Shown here: one piece after another, positions 32,574 through 41,315 of the stretch
How the letters are laid out: each line of letters starts with the position of its first letter
Position numbering within the stretch: the stretch's first letter is position 1
Made by a program: the position numbers and the translations under genes
Source of the DNA: Desulfobaculum sp044987625
GTDB taxonomy: Bacteria > Desulfobacterota > Desulfovibrionia > Desulfovibrionales > Desulfovibrionaceae
Assembly (NCBI RefSeq): GCF_044987625.1
Contig: NZ_JBJDSB010000002.1
Span: 434,001 to 498,000 of the forward strand
Length of the DNA: 64,000 bases
Direction of reading: 5' to 3'
The notes under the pieces: model-generated
The model's database searches: none
The model's input: only the letters and a program-made list of their open reading frames with translations
What the model was told of the DNA's origin: nothing

Positions 32574-34982
32574 ATGCGACTGAATTTCAACAAGAAACTC
32601 ATCTCCGGGATACTGCTGACGGTTGCCGTGCTTTTGGGTACGCAGGCGGCTGTAAATCTGTATCAATCCCAAAAGGCCCTCACCGCCTTCGGGCAGGAAT
32701 TCCTCAAAAACACAACCACAGAGGTTGTCCACGCCGCGCGCATGCAGGATGAAAGCATGGATGTGGCCCTGCGCAATGAGGTTGCGCGGTTTAGCCAGCA
32801 GGTGAAGGACAACATGGGGTTCTGGCTCTCCAAGAATGACGTGGAGACCATGAACGTCATCAACCAGAAGACGATGGACGCGGAGCGCGTGGACATTCCC
32901 TCCATGCGTCTTTCCGATACCACCATCCTGAACGACACCTCCATCGTGGACCGCATCCACGAGATGTCGGGCTTTCATGCCACCATCTTTCAGGTGCTGC
33001 CCGGCAAGCTGGTCCGCGTGAGCACCAGCATCACCAAGGACGACGGCACCCGCGCCGTTGGCACCTACATCCCCGAAGACAGCCCCGTCTACCAAACGGT
33101 CATGAATGGCGAGACCTATTACGGCCGCGCCAGAGTGCTTGGCAAGGAGTACATCACCGCCTACGCCCCGGCTACGGACTACGGCGGCAATGTGGTGGCG
33201 GTGCTGTTTGTGGGCACGGAGATTATGTCTCCGCACATGCAGTCCATGCTGAGTGAGATTTCCGTTGCCGGGCGCGGCTACGCCTTTGTCAGCGATAGCA
33301 ACGGGCACCTGCTGTTCTGTCCCGAGGACCGCGAGCTCGACTTCTCCGGCAGTGGCAAGGATGTGTGGCGCGCCATCTCCTCCGCGCGTGACAGCATTGT
33401 GACCTTTACCAACAACGGCCGCGAGCGCGTCGGCTTTGTAAAGTATTTTGCCCCGTGGGACTGGCTGGTGGTTGTCTCCATCGCCAAGGATTCCATGATG
33501 CTGGGCATGGACCGCACGCTGATGTTGGTCAGCCTTGGCGTGGTGGGCGTTGGCCTTGTGGCTGCGGCGCTGTTTACCGTGCTGCTTCTGCGCCGGTTGC
33601 TGCGGCCTCTTGATGAGCTGTCTTCCGTCACCCAGCGCATTGCCTCCGGCGACCTGAACGCGCGCTCCGAGTACGACGGCGACGACGCCATCGGCCGCAC
33701 CGTCTCCTCCGTGAACGCCATGGTGCAGGAGCTGAAAAACAAGCTGGGCTTTGCCGAGGGCGTGCTCAAGGGCATCACCCTGCCGTGCTCCGTGGTGAGC
33801 GCGGAGAACGAAATGGTGTTCATCAACGACGAAAAGATACGCCTGATGGAGTTCCCCGGAACGGCGGAAGACTACTACGGCAAAACCTCCGGCGAGTTCT
33901 TCTTCCACGACGCCGCGCGCGAAACCCTCGCCATGAAGAGCATGGACCAGGGCAAACGCCTGAGCGCCGACATTCCCATGACGACGACCTCCGGGCGCGA
34001 GTTCCAGATTAATTCCACCTGCACGCCCATTCATGACCTTGACGGCAACCCCATTGGCGCCTTGGTCATCTGGTTCGACCTCACGGACATGAAGCGGCAG
34101 GAAGAGGAAATCCGCAAACAGCACGAGCGCATGGCCGAGGCCGCGCGCCTTGCCGACCGCGTGGCGGAGCAGGTGTCCTCGGCGTCCGAGGAGCTTGCCG
34201 CGCAGATTGACGAGTCCAATCAAGGCTCCGGCGAACAGTTGCGCCGCACTGCCGAAGCCGCCACCGCCATGGAGCAGATGAACGCCTCCGTGCTGGAAGT
34301 GGCGCGCAACGCTGGCAGCGCCGCCGAATTGGTGGACGGCGCACGCGGCAAGGCCGACGAGGGCGCGCACATCGTGTCCGAAATGGCCAGCATCATCGAC
34401 GCCGTGGCCGAGCGCTCCGAAAGCCTCAAGTCCATCATGGGCGAGCTGGGCGATCAGGCCGAAGGCATTGGACGCATTATGGACGTTATCTCCGACATTG
34501 CGGACCAGACCAACCTGCTGGCGCTCAACGCCGCCATCGAGGCCGCCCGCGCGGGCGACGCCGGTCGCGGCTTTGCCGTTGTGGCCGATGAGGTCCGCAA
34601 GCTGGCGGAAAAGACCATGAGCGCCACACGTGAGGTTGCGGTCTATATCGAAAGCATCCAGACCAGCGCCCGCCGCAGTCTGGAAAGCACCGAGGAAACC
34701 GTCTCCGCCGTGCAGGAAACCACAGAGCGCGCCGGGCAGTCTGGCCGCTCCCTGCAGGAAATCGTCAGCATGGTGCAGTCGGGCGCGGATCAGGTCCGGG
34801 CCATTGCCACGGCGGCGGAGGAGCAGTCCTCAGCCAGCGAGCAGATCAACCGTTCCACCGAGGAAATCAACTCCATCGCCAGCGAAAATGCCGACGCCAT
34901 GGCCCAGTCCACCGAGGCCGTGGCCGAATTGGCCCGCCTTGCCGTGGAGCTGAAAAACATCACGGCGGACATGCGCGAATAA
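32574..34982 (+). CDS. Methyl-accepting chemotaxis protein with PAS domain
   Basis: An 802-aa chemoreceptor. It has TM1 (about 8-28), a periplasmic Cache-type sensor (about 30-310), TM2 (about 316-340), HAMP, a cytoplasmic PAS domain (about 400-515; KNKLGFAEGVLKGITLPCSV) and the signalling domain with the hairpin tip NLLALNAAIEAARAGDAG near 646. An AGGG site lies six bases before the ATG at 32574; the frame extends 22 codons upstream without support. TATACT at about 32474 could be a -10 element. No C-terminal CheR-binding pentapeptide is seen. A paralogue with the same layout lies at 49.6-52.1 kb. Confidence 0.93.
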   Translation: MRLNFNKKLISGILLTVAVLLGTQAAVNLYQSQKALTAFGQEFLKNTTTEVVHAARMQDESMDVALRNEVARFSQQVKDNMGFWLSKNDVETMNVINQKTMDAERVDIPSMRLSDTTILNDTSIVDRIHEMSGFHATIFQVLPGKLVRVSTSITKDDGTRAVGTYIPEDSPVYQTVMNGETYYGRARVLGKEYITAYAPATDYGGNVVAVLFVGTEIMSPHMQSMLSEISVAGRGYAFVSDSNGHLLFCPEDRELDFSGSGKDVWRAISSARDSIVTFTNNGRERVGFVKYFAPWDWLVVVSIAKDSMMLGMDRTLMLVSLGVVGVGLVAAALFTVLLLRRLLRPLDELSSVTQRIASGDLNARSEYDGDDAIGRTVSSVNAMVQELKNKLGFAEGVLKGITLPCSVVSAENEMVFINDEKIRLMEFPGTAEDYYGKTSGEFFFHDAARETLAMKSMDQGKRLSADIPMTTTSGREFQINSTCTPIHDLDGNPIGALVIWFDLTDMKRQEEEIRKQHERMAEAARLADRVAEQVSSASEELAAQIDESNQGSGEQLRRTAEAATAMEQMNASVLEVARNAGSAAELVDGARGKADEGAHIVSEMASIIDAVAERSESLKSIMGELGDQAEGIGRIMDVISDIADQTNLLALNAAIEAARAGDAGRGFAVVADEVRKLAEKTMSATREVAVYIESIQTSARRSLESTEETVSAVQETTERAGQSGRSLQEIVSMVQSGADQVRAIATAAEEQSSASEQINRSTEEINSIASENADAMAQSTEAVAELARLAVELKNITADMRE

Positions 34983-35021
34983 CCCATAGCGCGGCCTCAA
35001 GCCGCAGACGAAAAACTCCCG

Positions 35022-35057
35022 CGGCGGGGACGCATACGGTGCGTCCCCGCCGTTTTT
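35022..35057 (+). terminator. Rho-independent terminator after the chemoreceptor
   Basis: CGGCGGGGACGCA (35022-35034) and TGCGTCCCCGCCG (35040-35052) form a perfect 13-bp stem followed by TTTTT. Confidence 0.95.
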
Positions 35058-35186
35058 CGTGGCCTCTTTCGGCTCCGGGGGCGCCTCCATGGGCCTGAAA
35101 AAACGGAAAGAGCCTTGACGATATCGCCTGTCTGGTCTTTCGTGGATGTATCGACATGCATGAACCTGAACACAGGAGCCTGACAC

Positions 35187-36527
35187 ATGGTCGAGAAGGT
35201 CGTCATCATGGGCGCGGCGGGCCGCGATTTTCACAACTTCAATGTCTATTTTCGGGACAATCCCCGCTATGAGGTTGTGGCCTTTACCGCCTCGCAGATT
35301 GAAGGCATCGAGAACAGAAGCTATCCGGTGGAACTGTGCGGGGCCGGGTACCCTGACGGCATCCCCATCTGCCACGAGGACGAACTGGAGCGCATCGTCA
35401 GCGGCAACAAGGTGGACCTTGTCGCGTTTTCCTATTCCGACGTCCGGCACGAGGACGTGATGCACAAGGCGTCGTCCGTTATGGCGGGCGGCGCTGATTT
35501 TATGATGATAGGGGCGACGTACACCATGCTGGAGTCCACGCGCCCGGTGGTGGCCGTGTGCGCCGTGCGCACGGGATGCGGCAAGTCCCAAACCACGCGC
35601 AAGGTGTGCGACATTCTGCGCGCGGAAGGCAAGCGCGTGGTGGTTGTGCGCCACCCCATGCCCTACGGCGACCTGTCGCGGCAGGTGGTGCAGCGCTTTG
35701 CCAGCTTTGAGGACTTCACGGCCCATGAGTGTACGGTGGAGGAGCGCGAGGAGTATGAACCCTTGGTGGAGCGCGGCCTTGTGGTCTACGCCGGGGTGGA
35801 CTACGCGGCCATCCTGCGCGAGGCCGAAAAGGAGGCCGACGTCATCGTGTGGGATGGCGGCAATAACGATACCTCGTTCTTTAAGCCGACGGTGCAGATT
35901 ACGGTCTTCGACCCCCACCGCGCCGGGCACGAGCTGACCTACTTCCCCGGCGAAACGAATATGCTGATGGCGGACATTGCCGTGGTGAACAAGGTGGACA
36001 CCGCGTCGCCCGAAGGCGTGGCTATGGTGCGCGAGAATATTGCCCGGCACAGTCCGCAGGCGCAGGTGGTGCTGGCAGAATCGCCGGTGTCCGTGGCCGA
36101 GCCGGCGGCGGTGCGCGGCAAGCGCGTTCTTGTGGTGGAAGACGGCCCAACCCTCACCCATGGCGAGATGGCTTTTGGCGCGGGCAGTGTGGCCGCGCGG
36201 GCGTATGGCGCGGCGGAGCTTGTGGACCCGCGCCCCTACGCGAAGGGGAGTATCCGCGAGGTGTTTGCCAAGTACCCGCAGGTGGGGCCGGTGCTTCCGG
36301 CCATGGGCTACAGCCAGCAGCAGTTGGCGGACCTGGAGGCCACCATCAACGCCGTGGACTGCGATATGGTCCTGCTTGGAACGCCGGCCAAGCTGACGGG
36401 ATTCCTCTCCATCGACAAGCCCGCTCAGCGCGTGGTGTACGAATACGCCGACAGCGCCGAGGCGACCGCGCAGGCGACACTTGATGGCGCGTTGCGCGCG
36501 GCCCTGCAGAAGAGGGGCGTGCTGTAG
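35187..36527 (+). CDS. Cyclic 2,3-diphosphoglycerate synthetase-like P-loop protein
   Basis: A 446-aa cytosolic protein of the cDPG-synthetase-like GTPase family. An N-terminal Rossmann-like part (VVIMGAAGRDFHNFN) is followed by a P-loop (AVRTGCGKSQTTRK, about 132-145), VIVWDGGNNDTSF and a G4-like AVVNKVDTA. AGGAG lies eight bases before the ATG. In methanogens the family makes the thermoprotectant cDPG, but bacterial members are widespread and their role is not settled, so the name is only by similarity. It converges on the ornithine cyclodeaminase-like gene, with which it may share a pathway. Confidence 0.75.
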   Translation: MVEKVVIMGAAGRDFHNFNVYFRDNPRYEVVAFTASQIEGIENRSYPVELCGAGYPDGIPICHEDELERIVSGNKVDLVAFSYSDVRHEDVMHKASSVMAGGADFMMIGATYTMLESTRPVVAVCAVRTGCGKSQTTRKVCDILRAEGKRVVVVRHPMPYGDLSRQVVQRFASFEDFTAHECTVEEREEYEPLVERGLVVYAGVDYAAILREAEKEADVIVWDGGNNDTSFFKPTVQITVFDPHRAGHELTYFPGETNMLMADIAVVNKVDTASPEGVAMVRENIARHSPQAQVVLAESPVSVAEPAAVRGKRVLVVEDGPTLTHGEMAFGAGSVAARAYGAAELVDPRPYAKGSIREVFAKYPQVGPVLPAMGYSQQQLADLEATINAVDCDMVLLGTPAKLTGFLSIDKPAQRVVYEYADSAEATAQATLDGALRAALQKRGVL

Positions 36528-36603
36528 CGCGCCCCGGCCAACTGGACGACAGGTGACGCAGGGCAGGGCCAAGGGCGCTCCCTGTGAAACGCTCTCCATA
36601 AGT

Positions 36604-36639
36604 GGCGTCCGTTTCCCATGCCATGGGGAGGCGGACGCC
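36604..36639. other. Hairpin between convergent genes
   Basis: GGCGTCCG (36604-36611) and CGGACGCC (36632-36639), with an inner CCCAT/ATGGG pairing. There is no T-run. It may help end both convergent transcripts. Confidence 0.45.
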
Positions 36640-36673
36640 GTAGTCATTTGGGGCAGAGCAGGCGGTGCCGGGG

Positions 36674-37798
36674 CTACTCTTCCGGCGGTGGCGGCGGGCC
36701 TTCGCGGCACCAGTCGCGCAGGCCGCGCTCCGTGGTGACAAGAAAGTCCTGCACGTTGGTGAGTATGGAGCGCGCGGATAGCGAGCCACGGTTGGCCAGC
36801 TTGTTGATGACGAATTCACTCATATCCACGGAATAGAAGAAGACGGGGCGCACGCCGTGTGTGGTTACGGTGTATGAGGGCGTCATGTTGCCCACGGCGA
36901 TGGAATGGAGCTGGGTTGCCATGGCAATGACCGTGGTGGCCTGCTGGACCAGCGCGCGCATGGCGTCCTGCGCGGCGTAGCAGTCCGCCATCACCTCGGG
37001 CATAGGGCCGTCGTCGCGGATGGACCCGGCCAGCACGTAGGGGATGTTCTTTTCATGGATGGCGTGCATGACGCCGTTTCGTACCAGTCCGGATTCTATG
37101 GCGGCGGGCATGGACCCGGCGCGGCGGACCTCGTTGAGGGTATCCAGATGGTGGTAGTGCCCAAGGGGCGCGGAGCGCTTGGAGTACAGCCCCTGCCCGA
37201 GGGCCGTGGTGTGTATGGCGGCCTCCATGTCGTGCGTGGCAAGGGCGTTGCCCGCAAGAAGCCCCTGCACGTAGCCCTGCCGCACAAGGCGGGCGAGGGC
37301 CTCGCGCGAGTCGTGGTCAAAGACCACGGCAGGGCCAAGCACCCACAGGATGAAGCCGTTGTCCCGCTCGTATTGCAGCAGGGAGTACAGCTCGTCGTAG
37401 TCGATGGAGAAGGAGCTTTCGCGCGTCATGCGGGTGCGGAAAGCGAACTTCTCCGCGCCGCCGTCCACGGCGCCAAAGGGTTCCGTCTGCACGAAGATGC
37501 CGTCCTCGCCGTCCTCGCGCCTGCCAACGCACACCAGGTCGCCCGGGGCAAGGCGGCGCGGTTCCACAACGTGCAGTGTGTCGCCATCGCGCACCACAAC
37601 GCAGTCCATGCGCGATTTCTCGGGCATGACCCACATGCCGCGCTCAAGCTGAAAGTATTCCGGATAGATGGACGTGGCGTGAAAGTTCTGCGGGGCCACG
37701 CCGGCGCTTTCCACAGGCACAAAACGGGCCAGCGGTGCGTCCGTGAGGGGCGGCTGTGTGAAATCCGGCTGCTTGTAGGGGGGAAGCGTGAAGGTCAT
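36674..37798 (-). CDS. Archaeal-type ornithine cyclodeaminase-like protein (LOR/SDH domain, TIGR00300)
   Basis: A 374-aa protein of the TIGR00300 family, whose N-terminal part resembles the LOR/SDH bifunctional domain. Members in methanogens and the C-terminal domain of cyanobacterial arginine-dihydrolase proteins act as NAD-dependent ornithine cyclodeaminases (ornithine to proline). Recognisable stretches are SIYPEYFQLERGMWVMPE near the start, LGPAVVFDHDSR, LLAGNALATHDMEAA and SIRDDGPMPEV. AAGGAGG lies five bases before the ATG. The C-terminus ends in a proline-rich tail. The reaction is inferred from the family. Note that proC lies 24 kb away in the same window. Confidence 0.72.
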   Translation of the reverse strand: MTFTLPPYKQPDFTQPPLTDAPLARFVPVESAGVAPQNFHATSIYPEYFQLERGMWVMPEKSRMDCVVVRDGDTLHVVEPRRLAPGDLVCVGRREDGEDGIFVQTEPFGAVDGGAEKFAFRTRMTRESSFSIDYDELYSLLQYERDNGFILWVLGPAVVFDHDSREALARLVRQGYVQGLLAGNALATHDMEAAIHTTALGQGLYSKRSAPLGHYHHLDTLNEVRRAGSMPAAIESGLVRNGVMHAIHEKNIPYVLAGSIRDDGPMPEVMADCYAAQDAMRALVQQATTVIAMATQLHSIAVGNMTPSYTVTTHGVRPVFFYSVDMSEFVINKLANRGSLSARSILTNVQDFLVTTERGLRDWCREGPPPPPEE

Positions 37799-38079
37799 GC
37801 GGCCTCCTTATGGCTGTTGAACTAGGCACCTGCGGGGCTGACCTCTTCTGCCTGCACGGCTTTCGCATCGTAGAGAGATGCGCTGGGGCGCGGGGTTTCT
37901 GCGCCGTGCATCGGCCACTTTGGGCCAGCCTGCAGTGCAGAGCGGGGACGCTACGTTGCCCGCGCGTGCGAAACATTTCCCGCATTCATCACAACCATCC
38001 GATACAATGGACAAAAAGGCAAGGTGGCACGGCAGGAGCTATTTGCTTCAACGCGGTATTTGCGGTAGCTCTCCCGCCC

Positions 38080-39270
38080 ATGGCACAGGATCAATTTTGG
38101 AAAACGCACATTACGTCGGAGCTTTCGCGCATGCGCGCCGCATCGCTCCTGCGCGAGATGCCGCCGGTAGACCACGGGGCGGAGCTGTACCTGACCTATG
38201 AAGGGGAACGGCTCCTGAACCTTGCCTCCAACAACTATCTGGGCCTTTCCGGCCACGCGGCCCTGCGCGACCACGCCGCCCGCGCGGCGCTGGAGGGCGG
38301 CGCGGGGAGTGGCGCCTCGCGTATCGTAACAGGGACGGATGTGGCCTACGACGCGCTGGAGCGCGAAGTGGCGGCCTTTAAGGGGACGCAGGCTGCCCTT
38401 GTGGTTGGTTCCGGCTATGCGGCGAATCTGTCCATTATGACGGCTCTTGCCGGGCGCACGGCCACTGTGTTCTCCGATAGGCTCAACCACGCCAGCATCA
38501 TTGACGGCATCACCCTGTCCCGCGCGCGCCACGTCCGCTACCGCCATAACGACATGGACCACTTGCGCCGGCAGTTGGAGGCGCACGCGGATGCGGCGCA
38601 GAAAATTCTGGTGACGGACAGCGTGTTCAGCATGGATGGCGACTGCGCCGATCTGGAGAGCATTGTCCGCCTGTGCCGGGACCACGGCGCGCTGTTGGTG
38701 GTGGACGAGGCCCACGCCACGGGCGTGTTGGGCGACGGCAAGGGGCTGAGCCACGCCCTTGGCTGCGCTGACGAGGTGGACGTGCAGATGGGCACCTTTA
38801 GCAAGGCGCTTGGCTCCTACGGCGCGTACATTGCCGCGGATGAGGACATCATCGCCCTTGTCCGCAACCGGGGGCGGTCCTTTGTGTTTTCCACGTCTTT
38901 GCCACCCAGTGTGGTGGCCGCCAACCGCGCCGCCCTGCGCAGTGTGGCCACGGATACCGCGTTGGCGGGCCGCCTGACGGACCTGAGCCAGCGCCTGCGC
39001 GGGCACCTTGACGGGCTGGGCTTTGATACCGGCGGGTCCACCACGCAGATTATCCCGGTCATCCTTGGTGACAACGACGCCGCCATCGCCGCGCGCGAGT
39101 ATCTGCGCCGCAAGGGGCTGTACGTTCCGGCCATCCGTCCGCCTACGGTGCCGCAGGGCACGGCGCGTCTGCGTATTTCGCTGCGGGCGGATATTTCGGA
39201 CAAGGCCATGGATGACATCTGCGTCGCGTTTACGGACCTTGCGCAGGAGCGTGGCGTATGCCGCGCGTAA
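38080..39270 (+). CDS. bioF: 8-amino-7-oxononanoate synthase
   Basis: BioF condenses pimeloyl-ACP with alanine in biotin synthesis, using PLP. The 396-aa protein shows NLASNNYLGLSG, GSGASRIVTGT, VVDEAHATGVLG and the PLP lysine K242 in GTFSKALGSYG. The ATG at 38080 has no clear ribosome site, and the frame is open 90 codons upstream, but those codons are not protein-like. A GATACAAT sequence near 38000 could be the -10 of the promoter. I see no clear BirA operator. It heads a bioF-esterase-bioC run with overlapping genes. Confidence 0.94.
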   Translation: MAQDQFWKTHITSELSRMRAASLLREMPPVDHGAELYLTYEGERLLNLASNNYLGLSGHAALRDHAARAALEGGAGSGASRIVTGTDVAYDALEREVAAFKGTQAALVVGSGYAANLSIMTALAGRTATVFSDRLNHASIIDGITLSRARHVRYRHNDMDHLRRQLEAHADAAQKILVTDSVFSMDGDCADLESIVRLCRDHGALLVVDEAHATGVLGDGKGLSHALGCADEVDVQMGTFSKALGSYGAYIAADEDIIALVRNRGRSFVFSTSLPPSVVAANRAALRSVATDTALAGRLTDLSQRLRGHLDGLGFDTGGSTTQIIPVILGDNDAAIAAREYLRRKGLYVPAIRPPTVPQGTARLRISLRADISDKAMDDICVAFTDLAQERGVCRA

Positions 39271-39884
39271 CGGTTGTGTCCGGCTGGGCCGGACAGGCGG
39301 CGTTTTTCCCGAGGCTGACCGCGCAGGGCGAGCATATTGCGCCTTTTGTGGATGCATCCCCCGGCGCGGTGCTGTCCCGGCTGACGGGTGGCGGCGTGCT
39401 GGTGGGCTGGTCCACGGGCGCGCATATTCTCCTTGGCGATGTGGCGCGGCTTTCCGGGATATATGACTGTGTTGTGCTGGTTGCGCCTTTTGCGGCGTTT
39501 TCCCGCTGCGCTGAGGCCAGCGTGCTGGAGACCATGACCGCCAACATGGCCACGGCGGCCCAGCGCACGGTGCGCAGTTTTTACCGCAACTGCGGCGTCC
39601 GCGGCGCGGCCACAGACTGGGTGCCGGGCGAGGCCCCGGCGCTGACTGAGGGGCTGCGCTTTTTGGCGCGCTCCACGGTGGAGGCGATTGATGCCGATGC
39701 GGCCCTGTCGAATGTGGTTCTCATCGGCGGCGCGGCGGACCGCATCGTCCCGCCCGCCGAGACGGAGCGCGTTGCCGCCATGGCGGCGGGGGCCAGCTTC
39801 CAGCGTGTTGACGCAGGACATTTTATCACAGAGGAGGTCATTGCCGATGTCGTACTGCACACGGCAGGTTGCCGCCTCCTTTAG
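39258..39884 (+). CDS. Alpha/beta hydrolase, probable pimeloyl-ACP methyl ester esterase
   Basis: A 208-aa cytosolic hydrolase. The nucleophile elbow VGWSTGA (Ser about residue 52), an Asp in GGAADRIVPP and a His in DAGHFI make up a catalytic triad in the right order. It lies between bioF and bioC, overlapping bioF by 13 bases and bioC by 38 bases, with AGGAG eight bases before the ATG. This is the slot taken by BioH, BioG or similar enzymes that remove the methyl group added by BioC. It is smaller than E. coli BioH (about 256 aa) and only distantly like it. Confidence 0.75.
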   Translation: MPRVTVVSGWAGQAAFFPRLTAQGEHIAPFVDASPGAVLSRLTGGGVLVGWSTGAHILLGDVARLSGIYDCVVLVAPFAAFSRCAEASVLETMTANMATAAQRTVRSFYRNCGVRGAATDWVPGEAPALTEGLRFLARSTVEAIDADAALSNVVLIGGAADRIVPPAETERVAAMAAGASFQRVDAGHFITEEVIADVVLHTAGCRLL

Positions 39885-40626
39885 CAGGGCGGGGACGACA
39901 TATTCACGCGCGGCCCGCATCCAGCGCCGCGCGGCCTTCGACTGCGCGGACGCCGTGCCCCTTGGGCATTATCCGGTGACGGTGGAGATTGGCACCGGCT
40001 GCGGCGTGCTGACGGATTTTCTGCGCCCGCATGTCATGTGGGACACCTACATCGGCTGCGACATCGCCCCCGGCATGCTGGCCGCCATGCCCCGTCCGGA
40101 CGGCGGGGAGCACCTTGTGGTTGCCGATGGCGAAGAGGTGCCGCTTCATCCGGGGCGGGCGGATTTGCTGGTGAGCGCGTCCACCATGCAGTGGTACCGC
40201 GACCCCGCGCGCTCCATCCCGGCGAATCTGCGCTTGCTGCGGCCGGGTGGGCGGTTTTCCTTTGTCATCTTTGTGGCGGGAACCCTTGCCGAGTTGGCGC
40301 AGGTCAGCCGCGAGACGGGTTTTGGGCATGTTGTCCCCATGCGCGACGCGCAGGAGTACGAATGGATAATAAGCGGCACGCCGGGCGTTACCTGCCAGAC
40401 GCGGGTGTGGGACGCGCAGATGCGCTACCCTTCGGTGCGCGACTTCCTGCGTGAGCTGAAGCGTACGGGCGTGACCGGAGCCGGCGCGGGGCGGGCCTTT
40501 TCCCGCTCGCGCTACACGGCGTTTTGCCGCCGATACGAGGAGCTTTGCGGTGGCGGCACCGAGGTTGTGGCGTCGTGGCGGATGCTGTTTGTCAGCGGCG
40601 TGTTTGCCGGCGCGCCAAAGGGATAA
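39847..40626 (+). CDS. bioC: Malonyl-ACP O-methyltransferase
   Basis: BioC methylates malonyl-ACP to start pimelate synthesis. The 259-aa protein begins VAASFSRAGTTYSRAARIQRRA after a short leader, which is the characteristic BioC N-terminus. The SAM loop VEIGTGCGVLT, GCDIAPGML and LLVSASTMQWYRDP follow. GAGGAGG lies nine bases before the ATG. The frame extends upstream within the esterase gene only by chance. A hairpin with T-run on the other strand follows. Confidence 0.9.
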   Translation: MSYCTRQVAASFSRAGTTYSRAARIQRRAAFDCADAVPLGHYPVTVEIGTGCGVLTDFLRPHVMWDTYIGCDIAPGMLAAMPRPDGGEHLVVADGEEVPLHPGRADLLVSASTMQWYRDPARSIPANLRLLRPGGRFSFVIFVAGTLAELAQVSRETGFGHVVPMRDAQEYEWIISGTPGVTCQTRVWDAQMRYPSVRDFLRELKRTGVTGAGAGRAFSRSRYTAFCRRYEELCGGGTEVVASWRMLFVSGVFAGAPKG

Positions 40627-40660
40627 AAAACGCGCGGCGTCATGAAGGATCGCCGCGCGC
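40624..40660 (-). terminator. Terminator of the bioAD transcript
   Basis: CGCGCGGCG (40631-40639) and CGCCGCGCG (40651-40659) form a stem that on the minus strand is followed by TTTTTT (40630-40625). It lies between convergent bioC and bioD. Confidence 0.85.
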
Positions 40661-40688
40661 TGGATGGTCTTTCTCTGCTTGCGTCCGG

Positions 40689-41315
40689 TTACGGAATGTA
40701 CCGGGCGCAGGCGTTTTTGAGGCCCTGCGGTGACAGGTCGCCGAGCATGGGCACCTGCGCCAACACGGGCACGCGCCCAAAGTGGGCAATGGCGTCCGCG
40801 TTGGCCGGATGGGGCGGGCCGTTCATGATAACACCCGCAACCTCGGCCCCGGCGGCGCGCAGGGCCGCCAGCGTCAGCAGGGTGTGGTTGATGGTGCCAA
40901 GGCCGGAGCGTGCCACCACGACCACGGGCAGGCCAAGGCGCGTGATGAGGTCCAGCATCAGGGCTTTATCATTCAGCGGCACCATCAGGCCGCCCGCGCC
41001 CTCCACCACCAGCGGCGCGTCCTGCGGTAGGGCGGGCGGGGTGATGGCGTTTAAATCAATGCGTACGCCGTCAATGGCGGCGGCCTCGTGCGGGGAGAGC
41101 GGCTCGGTCAGGCGGTAGGCCTCGGGCAGAAAGCGCTCCTGCGGCAGGCCGGTGAGTGCCCGCACGTCGCGGGTGTCCGAGTCTGTGTTGACGCCGCTTT
41201 GGATGGGCTTCCAATAGTGGGCGTCCAGCGCAAGAGTCAGCAGGGCGCTGATGACGGTTTTTCCTGCGTCCGTGTCCGTTCCTGTGACGAAGAGTCTTTT
41301 GGGCAATTCGCTCAT
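40689..41315 (-). CDS. bioD: Dethiobiotin synthetase
   Basis: BioD closes the ureido ring of dethiobiotin with ATP and CO2. The 208-aa protein has the P-loop VTGTDTDAGKT (about 9-19), WKPIQSG (about 37-43), VVEGAGGLMVPL (about 107-118) and MNGPP. Its ATG overlaps the bioA stop by four bases, so it is translated with bioA. A terminator follows. Confidence 0.95.
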   Translation of the reverse strand: MSELPKRLFVTGTDTDAGKTVISALLTLALDAHYWKPIQSGVNTDSDTRDVRALTGLPQERFLPEAYRLTEPLSPHEAAAIDGVRIDLNAITPPALPQDAPLVVEGAGGLMVPLNDKALMLDLITRLGLPVVVVARSGLGTINHTLLTLAALRAAGAEVAGVIMNGPPHPANADAIAHFGRVPVLAQVPMLGDLSPQGLKNACARYIP

